Below are positions 42,491-50,443 of a DNA stretch of 64,000 nucleotides, one piece after another; position 1 is the first letter of the stretch; each line of letters begins with the position of its first letter. The notes beneath the pieces are model-generated. The model worked only from the letters and a program-made list of their open reading frames with translations, had not been told where the DNA came from and did not search any database. A program made the translations under genes and the position numbers. Location of the stretch: positions 186,001 to 250,000 of the forward strand of contig NZ_MKVA01000005.1 of NCBI RefSeq assembly GCF_001899075.1, read 5' to 3'. The stretch is from Devosia sp. 67-54. GTDB taxonomy: Bacteria; Pseudomonadota; Alphaproteobacteria; Rhizobiales; Devosiaceae.

Positions 42491-43984
42491 TCACGGGATG
42501 TAGCCCTCGCCGCGGAAGATGCGCCAGATGTAGATCGGGTGGCCCATGCGCACGGTCTGCCACTCGTCGATGGTGGTCAGCGTGGTGAAGTGCCGGCGCA
42601 GCCAGTCGAGGCGTTCGCCGCCGCCGAGGCCGTCGGGCTCGTCGCCGAGGATCAGCGCCGACTTGCCGGCATACTGGCTGCCGTCGCCCTGCCAGAAATC
42701 GTATTGCGAATGCTCGGGCGAAAGTTTCACCACGTCGGTGGTGCCCAGCACGAAGCCCAGTTGCGAGGTGGTGGAGTAGCGGGTGGCGCCGATGAGGTCG
42801 GCCGGCTGTGCGGCGATGGCGGCGCGCATGTGCTCGCCGATCTCGGTCCAGCCGAAATCGCTGGCCGAGCCGCGGTCGCGGCGGCCGATGAAATCGGCGA
42901 ACGGCATCCAGGTGAAGTTGAAGACGAAGGTGAGGATCAGCAGCAGGCCGACGATGTAGTGCGCCCAGCGATGGACGGGGTTGGCCATGAAGCGGGTGAG
43001 CAGCGGCATAAGGCCGATGAAGGCCACGATGTTCCAGTAGAAATAGGCGTCGAGCACGCAGGAGATGGCGAGGAAGCTGAGGCTCGAGACGGTGAAGACG
43101 GTGAGCGCGACGGCCTTGGCGCGGCTCTCGTCCGGGGTGAGCGAACGGCTGCGGATGAGGCTGATGGTCGGCCAGACGAGGAAGGGCGACCAGAACAGGA
43201 TGCACAGCAGCACGAAATTGACCGGGTGCTGCCAGTCGAAGGCGCCGGGCGTCGTCTAGCGGTCGTTGAGGTGGTAGCGGAACGAGGCGAGGCCTTCGGT
43301 GAGGTTCCAGTAGATCACCGGCACCTGCATGGCGACCGCGAGCAGCGCCGCGAGCCAGGGATGCGGGGTCCTGAGCAAAGCGCGCAGCTTCGGGCGCAGC
43401 AGGAAGGCGGCAAAGAAGCCGAGCCCGAGGAAGGCGCCGTTGTATTTGGTCAGCACCGCAAGGCCGAGCGACGCCGCCGCCAGATATAACCAGAGAGTCT
43501 GTCGTGGCCGGCCGGTCTCGACCTTGTCGGTGAAGACGACGAAGCAGTGTACCGCCAGCAGGCACAGAAAGATCAGCAGATGGTCGTTGTAGGCGACCAG
43601 CGAGATGCAGAAGAACAGCGGCGAGCTCAGATAGATCGCGGCGGTGCGCCAGAACCACAGCTGCGGCGCGTCGGGCGACAGCCGCCTGGCCCAGGCCCAG
43701 AAGATGGCCATCACGCCGGCCAGCGTGAACCAGGTGAGGATGCGCACGCTGATCGGGCGCCAGCCGAAGACGATGTCCATCAGCCGGAGCAGCCAGGCGT
43801 GCAGCGGCGGATGGTCGAAATACGACCAGCCGAGGCGCTGGCCCCACATCCAGTAATATGGCTCGTCGCTGACGAGGTCGGCGCGGAGGTCGAAATAGAC
43901 ACGCAGGGCGAGGTACAGCGCCACCAGGAGCTGCAGCGCGATGATCTCGCGCCGGCCGCGGCCGATCGTGCCCTCTGCTGCCAT
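42491..43984 (-). pseudogene. GT39/ArnT-like glycosyltransferase interrupted by an in-frame TAG (array gene F)
   Basis: A full-length paralogue of gene E from MAAEGTIGRG to MGHPIYIWRIFRGEGYIP, except for a TAG on the minus strand at 43258-43256, after residue 242. Upstream the sequence reads NLTEGLASFRYHLNDR then stop, where gene E has DRW and genes A and B have ERW, so a TGG Trp codon changed to TAG by one base. The frame is unbroken on both sides (TTPGAFDWQHPVNFVLLC follows). The first-loop motif is DEPYYWMWG with YFDHPP, so the N-terminal half is intact. It is either a pseudogene, a read error, or two fragments. The start at 43984 has GGAGTGGGC just upstream. Confidence 0.85.
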
Positions 43985-44096
43985 GCCCACTCCGAACGAT
44001 GGCGTGAGCCATAGCCCATTGGCGGCGTTGGGCAAACACCCGTTGCAGCCGCAGGCGACGCCGCTACTATGCGGGCCGCCGGGACGGGGGAACGGG

Positions 44097-45008
44097 ATGA
44101 TCAGTCCGGAAGCGCGGACGCGCATTCAGGAGATGTTTGCCAGGAAGCGCGCCGAGGCAAGGCTGTTTCCGGGCGGCAAGCCGGTGGACCGCAACCGCCG
44201 CGACTGGGAGGCCGAAAGCCGGCTCGACGTGCTGCCCAAGGGGTCGCGCTTCACCCCCGCCGATGCCGGCGGCATCAAGTCCGAATGGATGGAGATGCCG
44301 CTGATCGACAAGTCGCGGGTGTTCCTGCTGCTGCATGGCGGCGGCTACAATGCCGGCTCGCCGCGCACGCATCGCAAGATGGCCGCCTATCTCAGCCGGG
44401 CCGCGCATGCGCGGGTGCTGACGCCGGACTATCGGCTGGCCCCGGAGCATCCGTTTCCGGCGGCGGTGAAGGACGCGCTCCTGGCGTATGGCTGGCTGCT
44501 CGAGCAGGGAACGCCGGAGGCGCAGATCGTTGTCGGCGGCGATTCCGCCGGCGGCGGGCTGGCGCTGTCGATGCTGTTGGCGCTGCGCGAGGCGGGCGCG
44601 AAGATGCCGCGGGCGGCGGTGCTGCTGTCGCCATGGACGGATCTGTCGGTCTCGGGCGGCAGCTATGAGCGGCTGCGCAAGCTCGATCCGGTGATCACCC
44701 GCGAGGCGCTGCGGGAGGCCGGCCGGTGGTATGCGGGCGGGCGCGACCCGCGCGACCCGATGGCCTCGCCGCTGTTCGCGGACGCCACCGGCCTGCCGCC
44801 GCTGCTGATCCATGTCGGCGGCGACGAGACCATGCTCGACGACAGCCGGCTGTTCGCCGAGCGGGCGCGGGCGGCGGGCGTCGAGGTGACCTTCAAGGTC
44901 TATGACGGCATGTGGCACGTGCACCATTCCGGCGCCCCGGAGGTGCCGGAATCGGTGGCTGCGTACAACGACATCGCTGCCTTTATTCGCGCGCAATTCG
45001 GCGGTTGA
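44097..45008 (+). CDS. alpha/beta hydrolase, hormone-sensitive-lipase type esterase
   Basis: A 303-residue esterase of the HSL (family IV) group. The oxyanion-hole motif HGGGYNAGSPRTH, TPDYRLAPEHPFPAAVKDAL, the nucleophile elbow GDSAGGGLALSM, the Asp region LLIHVGGDETMLDDSRLFAE and the His region DGMWHVHH complete a full catalytic set. There is no signal peptide, so it is cytoplasmic. It would hydrolyse short-chain esters; the natural substrate is unknown. The start at 44097 is preceded by GGGGGAACGGG. It is divergent from array gene F. Confidence 0.92.
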   Translation: MISPEARTRIQEMFARKRAEARLFPGGKPVDRNRRDWEAESRLDVLPKGSRFTPADAGGIKSEWMEMPLIDKSRVFLLLHGGGYNAGSPRTHRKMAAYLSRAAHARVLTPDYRLAPEHPFPAAVKDALLAYGWLLEQGTPEAQIVVGGDSAGGGLALSMLLALREAGAKMPRAAVLLSPWTDLSVSGGSYERLRKLDPVITREALREAGRWYAGGRDPRDPMASPLFADATGLPPLLIHVGGDETMLDDSRLFAERARAAGVEVTFKVYDGMWHVHHSGAPEVPESVAAYNDIAAFIRAQFGG

Positions 45009-45014
45009 TGGGAC

Positions 45015-45047
45015 GCGGTCGGCCGATTTACGGAATCGGCGGACCGC
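45015..45047 (+). terminator. hairpin after the esterase gene (first half of repeat copy 2)
   Basis: GCGGTC/GGCCGATT pairs with AATCGGC/GGACCGC across a 5-base loop: 14-bp arms with one mismatch. It lies 6 bp after the esterase stop and could terminate it, but no T-tract follows at once. It is also the first module of the dispersed repeat. Confidence 0.45.
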
Positions 45048-45111
45048 TCCAGACTGTTGTTTTGTCGCGTTTCCGCACCGGAGATCCGTTGCCGCTTTTC
45101 CCGGAAACGCT
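45015..45111. repeat. composite dispersed palindromic repeat, copy 2
   Basis: Hairpin module (45015-45047) followed by a 55-bp block at 45057-45111 that matches 16742-16796 at 47 of 55 positions. In this copy the block ends form a perfect inverted repeat (GCGTTTCCG against CGGAAACGC). It occupies the gap between the esterase and the ArsR-like gene. Confidence 0.75.
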
Positions 45112-45139
45112 GCAGCCGCAGGGGCGGTGAGGGCATGGC

Positions 45140-45469
45140 ATGAGTGTGGCCGAGCGTGACGCGGTGTTTGCCGCGCTGGCCGATGAGTACAGGCGCATCC
45201 TGCTGGAGCGCCTGCGGCGCAGCAACGGGCAGACGCTGGCGCGGCTGTGCCAGGGGCTGCCGATCAGCCGGCAGGCAGTGACCAAGCACCTGCTGGCGCT
45301 GGAGACGGCGAGCCTGGTGCTGACGCAGCGCCGCGGCCGCGAGAAGCTGCACTTCCTCAATCCCGTGCCGATCAACGCCATCGCCATGCGCTGGCTCAGG
45401 CAGTTCGACGCGGTGAAGCTCGAAATGCTGGCGCCGGCACCATCGGGCAAAGCAAAAGGGCCGGAGTGA
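45140..45469 (+). CDS. ArsR-family helix-turn-helix transcriptional regulator
   Basis: A 109-residue winged-helix protein. AVFAALADEYRRILLERLRR is followed by LARLCQGLPISRQAVTKHLL (recognition helix SRQAVTKHL) and TQRRGREKLHFLNP in the wing. No metal-binding CxC motif is seen, so it is probably of the non-metal ArsR subgroup often paired with SRPBCC/AHSA1 proteins; no such partner is adjacent. It is a DNA-binding repressor of unknown signal. Confidence 0.88.
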   Translation: MSVAERDAVFAALADEYRRILLERLRRSNGQTLARLCQGLPISRQAVTKHLLALETASLVLTQRRGREKLHFLNPVPINAIAMRWLRQFDAVKLEMLAPAPSGKAKGPE

Positions 45470-45481
45470 TCTCCGGCCCTT
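45456..45481. terminator. bidirectional terminator
   Basis: AAGGGCCGGAG, a 4-base loop, then CTCCGGCCCTT form a perfect 11-bp stem between the ArsR-like gene (its stop is in the loop) and the convergent OmpA-family gene. A-rich on one side and TTCGGTT on the other. Confidence 0.8.
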
Positions 45482-45500
45482 CGGTTCGTGTGCCGCCCGC

Positions 45501-48065
45501 TCAGCGTTCGGCGGTGTAGGTGACCAGCGGCGTGATGCGCTTGATGGTGACGCGCCGGTTGAGCGGTTCGGCCGCCTGCGTCTTCACCCGCAGATAGCGC
45601 TCGCCATAGCCCTGGGTCACCAGGTTCTCCGGCGGGATATCGTAGAAGTCGGTGAGGATGCGGGCGACGGTGGCCGCGCGCTGGTCCGACAGCACCAGGT
45701 TCGAGATGTCCGAGCCGACCGCGTCGGTGTGGCCCTCGATCAGGAACACTTCGCCGGGGTTGCGGTCGAGCAGCTTCTGCATGGCGTCGGCCACCTTGCT
45801 GAGCGCGCCGACCTGGCTGCGGGCGATCGTCGCCTTGCCGGTGTCGAAGGTGAGCCCCCCGACCTCGAGACGGCGGACGCTGTCGCGCAGGCGGGCCGAG
45901 CGCTTGACCTCGTCGATCGTATAGATGCGACGGACCTGTTCGACCGGCGGCTGGTCGAGGAAGTCGGTGACCTCCTCGTCGTCGGCGCTGCGGGCGTCGA
46001 GGATGTAGTCGCTGGCCGGGATGGTCAGGTGCAGCGGCGGCAGGTCGGCGCCCGGATCGCGCCAGGTGTCGATGTCGGTGTCCTTCGGATCGTAGGTCGA
46101 GAGCAGGATCTCGCGGCCGTTGGGCAGGATCTTGCTGCGCTGCAAGACGTCGCCGTGGCGGCTGCGGATGGTCACGATCTTGGTGCCGTTGGGACGGGTG
46201 ACCGTCTCGCGGGTGCGGCCGCGGCCGAGATCCTCGTAGTAGATCTCGTCCTCGCGCGGATCGTAGTAGCGGCTCCGCTCCTGCTCCGGGTTGTTGATGA
46301 CGACGTTGACGCCGATCTGGATGATCACACCAGTGTTGTTCTGCGCCGGCGGCGGCTGCGGCGGCGGGTTGCCGTTGGCCGGCGGCTTGCCGTTCGGCGG
46401 CGGGTTGCCCTGGGGCGGGTTGCCCGGTCCCGGCGGCAGCTGGATCACCTTCACCGGCTGGTCGCCATTGCCCTGCGGCGGGGCGATCTGGATGTCCTGC
46501 ACCTTGGATTTGGTGCCCTTGTCGGTGAGCGTCGATTGCTGCTCGGGCGTCGGCTTGGCGATGTCGGCCTGCGCCTGCTGGTCGGTCTTGGGCGGCGGCG
46601 CCGGCGGGGTGGCCGGCGGCGGCGGCGCTTCGGACGACGCGGCGGGCTGCGACGGCTGGCCCTGGTCGGCCGGCTGCGTCTGCTGGTCCTTGACGCTGTC
46701 GAGGATCGGCGCAGCCTCATCGGGCTTGACCTCGGACGGCAGCACTTCGACCGCGCTCGGGGTCACCGCTTCGCTGGCGTTGGGCTGCTCGCTGATCGGC
46801 GGCACCGACGAGGCCGGCGGCGCCGGCTCGGCGCTGGACGCCGCCTGCTGCTGCTCCGACGACGCGGCCGGCTCGCCGGGGGCGGCCGGCAGCGGGCTCA
46901 GCGTCAGGCCGAACTGCGCGAGGCAGGTGGCCGTGTCGGCAAAGCCGCCATCGGTGCAGATCTTGCTGATGCTGGCGTTGGCCTTGTCGATCTTGGCCTG
47001 GCCGGCGGCATCGCCCGCGGTGAGCTCGGCGACGCCCTGGTTGTAGAGCTCGACGGCGGCGGTGAGCTTCTTCACGGCGCCTTTGGGCGGCGGCGCTTCG
47101 GAACTCGGGGCCGGGGCAGGTGCCTCGGACGAGGGCGCCGGGGCGGCCTGCTCCGAGGAGGGAGCGGGGGCCGGGGCGGGAGCCGGGGTCGGCGCCGCCT
47201 GTTCCGACGAGGAGGCCGGGGCCTCGGACGAGGGGGCAGGTGCCGGGGCCGGGGCGGGCGCCGGCTCGGCCGATGGAGCCGGGGCCGGGGCTTCGGAGCT
47301 CGGCGCGGGGGCCTCGGGAATCGGATCCAGCGTCAGGCCGTATTGCGCCAGGCAGGACTGCGCGTCGGCAAAGCCGCCGGTCTGGCACAGGACCGCGATC
47401 TGGCCGCTGGCCTTGTCGATCTCCTGCTTGCCGCGCTTCGTCTTGCCGGCGCCGATGTCGGCGGCCCCCTTGTTGTAGAGCTGCACGGCCGCCTTGAGAT
47501 CGGCGCCGATATCGGGAGCGGCTGGCTTCTGTTCGGGGGCCGGGGCCGGCTGCGCGGAGGACGGCGCCGGCGCGGGCTCGGGCGCCGGGGCGGGCTGTTC
47601 AGACACGGGAGCCGGCTGTTCGGGCGCCGGAGCCGGCTGTTCGGGCGCCGGAGCCGGCTGTTCGGGCGCCGGAGCCGACTGCTCGGGCGCGGGCGCCGGC
47701 TGCTGGGGAGCGGGCGCCGGCTGTTCCGGGGCCGGAGCGGGCTGCTCGGGCGCGGGGGCGGGCGCTTCGGACGACGGGGCCGGCTGTTCGGGAGCGGGCG
47801 CAGCCTGTTGCGGCGCCGGGGCCGGCGCGGCGGGCGGCTGGGCGCTGCTCATGGCGGCGACGCAATCGTCGAAGCTCTGGAAGCCGGCGGCGATGCAGGC
47901 CTCGGTCAGCTTCTGCTTGTTGTCGTCATTCTGGTCGGCGGCATAGGCTTGGTAGGCGGCGACGAGGTCGGCGTTGGTCGTGTCCTGGGCGCGCGCAGCC
48001 ACGGTGGGCGCAAGCGCAAGCAGAGTGACGCTGGTACCGGTGAGGAGCCAGTTTCGCAGTCGCAT
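45501..48065 (-). CDS. large OmpA-family protein with Pro/Ala repeats and three Cys-pair modules
   Basis: An 854-residue exported protein with a signal peptide (LLTGTSVTLLALAPTVAARA). Three similar short modules carry C-x3-G-F-x5-C: ACIAAGFQSFDDC (57-68), then LCQTGGFADAQSC and ICTDGGFADTATC. They are separated by long EQPAPAP/SSEAPAP low-complexity linkers. A Pro/Gly/Asn-rich section and a charged region follow (YYDPREDEIYYEDLGRGRTR). The C-terminus is an OmpA peptidoglycan-binding domain (TFDTGKATI, FLIEGHTDAVGSDISNLVLS, PLNRRVTIKR). It probably tethers the envelope to peptidoglycan. Confidence 0.88.
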   Translation of the reverse strand: MRLRNWLLTGTSVTLLALAPTVAARAQDTTNADLVAAYQAYAADQNDDNKQKLTEACIAAGFQSFDDCVAAMSSAQPPAAPAPAPQQAAPAPEQPAPSSEAPAPAPEQPAPAPEQPAPAPQQPAPAPEQSAPAPEQPAPAPEQPAPAPEQPAPVSEQPAPAPEPAPAPSSAQPAPAPEQKPAAPDIGADLKAAVQLYNKGAADIGAGKTKRGKQEIDKASGQIAVLCQTGGFADAQSCLAQYGLTLDPIPEAPAPSSEAPAPAPSAEPAPAPAPAPAPSSEAPASSSEQAAPTPAPAPAPAPSSEQAAPAPSSEAPAPAPSSEAPPPKGAVKKLTAAVELYNQGVAELTAGDAAGQAKIDKANASISKICTDGGFADTATCLAQFGLTLSPLPAAPGEPAASSEQQQAASSAEPAPPASSVPPISEQPNASEAVTPSAVEVLPSEVKPDEAAPILDSVKDQQTQPADQGQPSQPAASSEAPPPPATPPAPPPKTDQQAQADIAKPTPEQQSTLTDKGTKSKVQDIQIAPPQGNGDQPVKVIQLPPGPGNPPQGNPPPNGKPPANGNPPPQPPPAQNNTGVIIQIGVNVVINNPEQERSRYYDPREDEIYYEDLGRGRTRETVTRPNGTKIVTIRSRHGDVLQRSKILPNGREILLSTYDPKDTDIDTWRDPGADLPPLHLTIPASDYILDARSADDEEVTDFLDQPPVEQVRRIYTIDEVKRSARLRDSVRRLEVGGLTFDTGKATIARSQVGALSKVADAMQKLLDRNPGEVFLIEGHTDAVGSDISNLVLSDQRAATVARILTDFYDIPPENLVTQGYGERYLRVKTQAAEPLNRRVTIKRITPLVTYTAER
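47609..47692. repeat. 21-bp coding minisatellite in the OmpA-family gene
   Basis: Three perfect tandem copies of a 21-bp unit (47609-47629, 47630-47650, 47651-47671), with a fourth degenerate unit to 47692. Each unit encodes a Pro/Ala heptad of the type EQPAPAP. Further degenerate units extend the tract. Length variation here would stay in frame. Confidence 0.85.
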
Positions 48066-48242
48066 GTGGGGTTCCTTATTCTGGAGTCAGTTGCATGAGG
48101 AAGTGACGCTGTCCTGCTGAACCGGGCCTGAACGGCCGGCAGACCTTTCCCGGATGACAAATCCCCGCTTCGGCGCCGCAACGTCACAGCTCCGTGATCG
48201 GTTCCATCCGGTCGGGGGCTGTGCTACCGCCTTGCCTTGCAC

Positions 48243-48668
48243 ATGCAACAGATGACGACAACGGTCGAGATTGCAACCCGGGGTCCCGGGCTCTACGAAT
48301 TCACGCGTGATCTCAATCGCTTCGTCGCACAATCTAAGGTTTCGGACGGGCTGCTGACGGCGTTTTGTCGCCACACTTCGGCATCGCTGCTGGTGCAGGA
48401 GAATGCCGACCCGGACGTGCAGACCGACCTCGACGGCTTCTTCCGCCGCCTGGTGCCCGAGGGCATGGACTGGATCGTGCACCGCATCGAAGGGCCCGAC
48501 GACATGCCGGCGCACATCAAGGCGGCGCTGACGCAGACCTCGATCGGCATCCCCGTCGTCGCCGGTGCGCCCGGCTTCGGCACCTGGCAGGGCATCTACC
48601 TGTTCGAGCATCGCGCCCGGCCGCATCGCCGGCAGGTGCTGCTGCATCTCATCGGCGAGACACCATGA
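48243..48668 (+). CDS. yjbQ: YjbQ family (UPF0047) protein
   Basis: A 141-residue protein with the YjbQ signature: GLLTAFCRHTSASLLVQENA, DLDGFFRRLVPEGMDW, and the C-terminal GTWQGIYLFEHRARPHRRQV. E. coli YjbQ has weak thiamine-phosphate synthase activity, but the main role is unclear. Conserved His residues in RHTSAS and FEHRARPH suggest metal binding. The start is uncertain among TTG 48237, ATG 48243 and ATG 48252. Its stop overlaps the following gene (ATGA). Confidence 0.92.
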   Translation: MQQMTTTVEIATRGPGLYEFTRDLNRFVAQSKVSDGLLTAFCRHTSASLLVQENADPDVQTDLDGFFRRLVPEGMDWIVHRIEGPDDMPAHIKAALTQTSIGIPVVAGAPGFGTWQGIYLFEHRARPHRRQVLLHLIGETP

Positions 48669-49489
48669 ACCTGCTTCTCAGTTACTGGCCGCTGCTCGTC
48701 GGCCTGTCCGTCAGCGGCTGCGTGTCCGGCGTGTTCGCTGGCCTGCTCGGCGTGGGCGGCGGCGTCATCATCGTGCCCATCCTGTCGACCGCCTTCGAGG
48801 CGATGGGGTTTTCCGGCGATATCGCCCAGCACGTGGCGGTGGCCTCGTCGCTGGCGATCATTATGCCCACCGGGGCGATGAGCGCCCGGGCGCACTATCG
48901 GCGCGGCGCCGTCGACACCAAGGCGCTGCGGCTGTGGGCGCCGTTCGTGCTGGTCGGCACGCTGGTCGGCGGGCTGCTGGCGCGGTGGTTCACCGGCGAG
49001 ACGCTGCGCATCGTGTTCGGCGTCATTGCGCTGCTGATCGCGCTCAACATCGTGACGCCGCTGCAGCAGCGGCTGATGGGGCACCTCAAATCGTCGGCGG
49101 CGACGCACCGCGTGGCCGCCTCGATCGTGGGCTTCCTGTCGGCGCTGATGGGCATCGGCGGCGGCTCGCTGAGCGTGCCGACGATGGCGGCGTTCGGCGC
49201 GACGATGCACGAGGCGGTGGGCACGGGCGCGGCGATCGGCGTGTTCATCGCCATCGGCGGTACCATCGGCTACATCGTCTCGGGCTGGGGCCTTGCCGGC
49301 CTGCCGCCGCTCAGCCTGGGCTATGTGAACGTCATCGCTTTCGTGCTGGTTGGCGGCTTCGCGGCGCTGACGGCGCCGCTCGGCGCCGCGCTCGCGCACC
49401 GGCTCAACCAGAAGACGCTGCGCTATGTGTTCGCGGTGTTCCTGGTGCTGGTCGGCCTCAACATGATCTGGAAGGCGATCAGCGGGTGA
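48665..49489 (+). CDS. TauE/SafE family transporter (putative sulfite/organosulfonate exporter)
   Basis: A 274-residue inner-membrane protein with about eight helices in two TauE/SafE repeats. The Gly-rich GLLGVGGGVIIVPIL opens the first repeat and LMGIGGGSLSVPTM the second, both diagnostic. Substrates in the family include sulfite, sulfoacetate and other C1/C2 anions. The start overlaps the yjbQ stop by 4 bp, so the two are coupled. It is followed by a hairpin. Confidence 0.92.
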   Translation: MNLLLSYWPLLVGLSVSGCVSGVFAGLLGVGGGVIIVPILSTAFEAMGFSGDIAQHVAVASSLAIIMPTGAMSARAHYRRGAVDTKALRLWAPFVLVGTLVGGLLARWFTGETLRIVFGVIALLIALNIVTPLQQRLMGHLKSSAATHRVAASIVGFLSALMGIGGGSLSVPTMAAFGATMHEAVGTGAAIGVFIAIGGTIGYIVSGWGLAGLPPLSLGYVNVIAFVLVGGFAALTAPLGAALAHRLNQKTLRYVFAVFLVLVGLNMIWKAISG

Positions 49490-49527
49490 GCGAGCAGCGC
49501 AGGGAGCGTCCCCTGTTCGCTGCTCGC
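49490..49527. terminator. hairpin between convergent TauE/SafE and SIMPL genes
   Basis: GCGAGCAGCG and CGCTGCTCGC form perfect 10-bp arms around an 18-base loop that can itself pair GGGA with TCCC. It lies between two convergent stop codons. There is no T-tract. Confidence 0.55.
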
Positions 49528-49542
49528 TACGCGCCGATGCGG

Positions 49543-50268
49543 CTACTTTCCGCTGTTCAGCTCCCAGGTGACGTTCACGTCGATGGAGAAGGTGAGCTGG
49601 CCGGCCTCGACCGGTACCGGCGCGGCGCGGTCCTGCGCGGCGGCGGCGGCCTTGTAGAGGTAGGGCTGCGGCGGCTGGATGACGCCCGAGCTTTCGGTGA
49701 TGTTCTGGATCGAGGCGAGGCCGATGCCGGCCGCCTGCGCGTAGAGGCTGGCCTTGGCCTGGGCGTCGGCGAAAGCCGCCTTGCGGGCCTCGTCGTAGAG
49801 CGCGGACGGGTCTTCGACGGCGAAGCTGATGCCGTTGATGGTGTTGGCGCCGACGCTGACTTCCTTGTCGAGCATGGCGCCGAGGGCGGCGAGGTCGCGC
49901 ACGTGCACGGTCACCGAATTGGTGACGGTGTAGCCAGCGATCTTGGGCGGCAATTGATAGCCGTTCTGGTCGCGCTGGTCGGAATAGATGTAGTTGGGAT
50001 TGACCGAAAAGCCCGAGGTCTGGATGTCGGCCTCGGCGATGCCGGCGTCCTTGAGCACCTTGATCAGCGCCGACATGTCGGTGGTGTTGGCGTCGAGGGC
50101 CGCCTTGGCGGTGGCGCCCTGCGAGGTCACGCCGGAGGTGACGTAGGCGGTGTCAGGCTTGGCCATGACTTCGCCGTGCCCGCTCATCTGCATGGTGCCG
50201 GCAGCGAAGGCGGGGGTCGCAATCGCCATGGCGAGGGTGACGGGAAGCAGGGCAGTGGTGAGGCGCAT
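49543..50268 (-). CDS. exported SIMPL domain protein (DUF541)
   Basis: A 241-residue protein with a signal peptide (MRLTTALLPVTLAMAIATPA). SIMPL motifs are MSGHGEVMAKPDTAYVTSGV, DIQTSGFSVNPNYIYSDQ, GYTVTNSVTVHVRDL and EARKAAFADAQAKASLYAQA. Related proteins (BP26/OMP28 of Brucella) are periplasmic and may form oligomers or help oxidative-stress resistance; the function is not firm. The start at 50268 is the signal peptide Met. Confidence 0.92.
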   Translation of the reverse strand: MRLTTALLPVTLAMAIATPAFAAGTMQMSGHGEVMAKPDTAYVTSGVTSQGATAKAALDANTTDMSALIKVLKDAGIAEADIQTSGFSVNPNYIYSDQRDQNGYQLPPKIAGYTVTNSVTVHVRDLAALGAMLDKEVSVGANTINGISFAVEDPSALYDEARKAAFADAQAKASLYAQAAGIGLASIQNITESSGVIQPPQPYLYKAAAAAQDRAAPVPVEAGQLTFSIDVNVTWELNSGK

Positions 50269-50443
50269 CGATGGTCTCCTTGAGTCGTCCGGCAACACTG
50301 CCGGCAGATGCAGTCACGAGTAAGACGCCCGATGATCGACGATCCTTGGGGCGGAATTGGACAAAAGGCTGATGCACGTGCCTCGCGCCCTGCTGGACAG
50401 TGCGGGCGGGGGCGGGTTAGGTAGCGCGCGCAAGGAAACTAAC

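Noticed and set aside
43256-43258. TAG as pyrrolysine or a programmed recoding site
   Set aside because: No pyl genes or recoding context is seen. A simple Trp-to-stop change fits the paralogue alignment better.
47590-47800. CRISPR-like array from the 21-bp repeats
   Set aside because: The repeats are directly adjacent, without spacers, and are in frame inside a protein gene.
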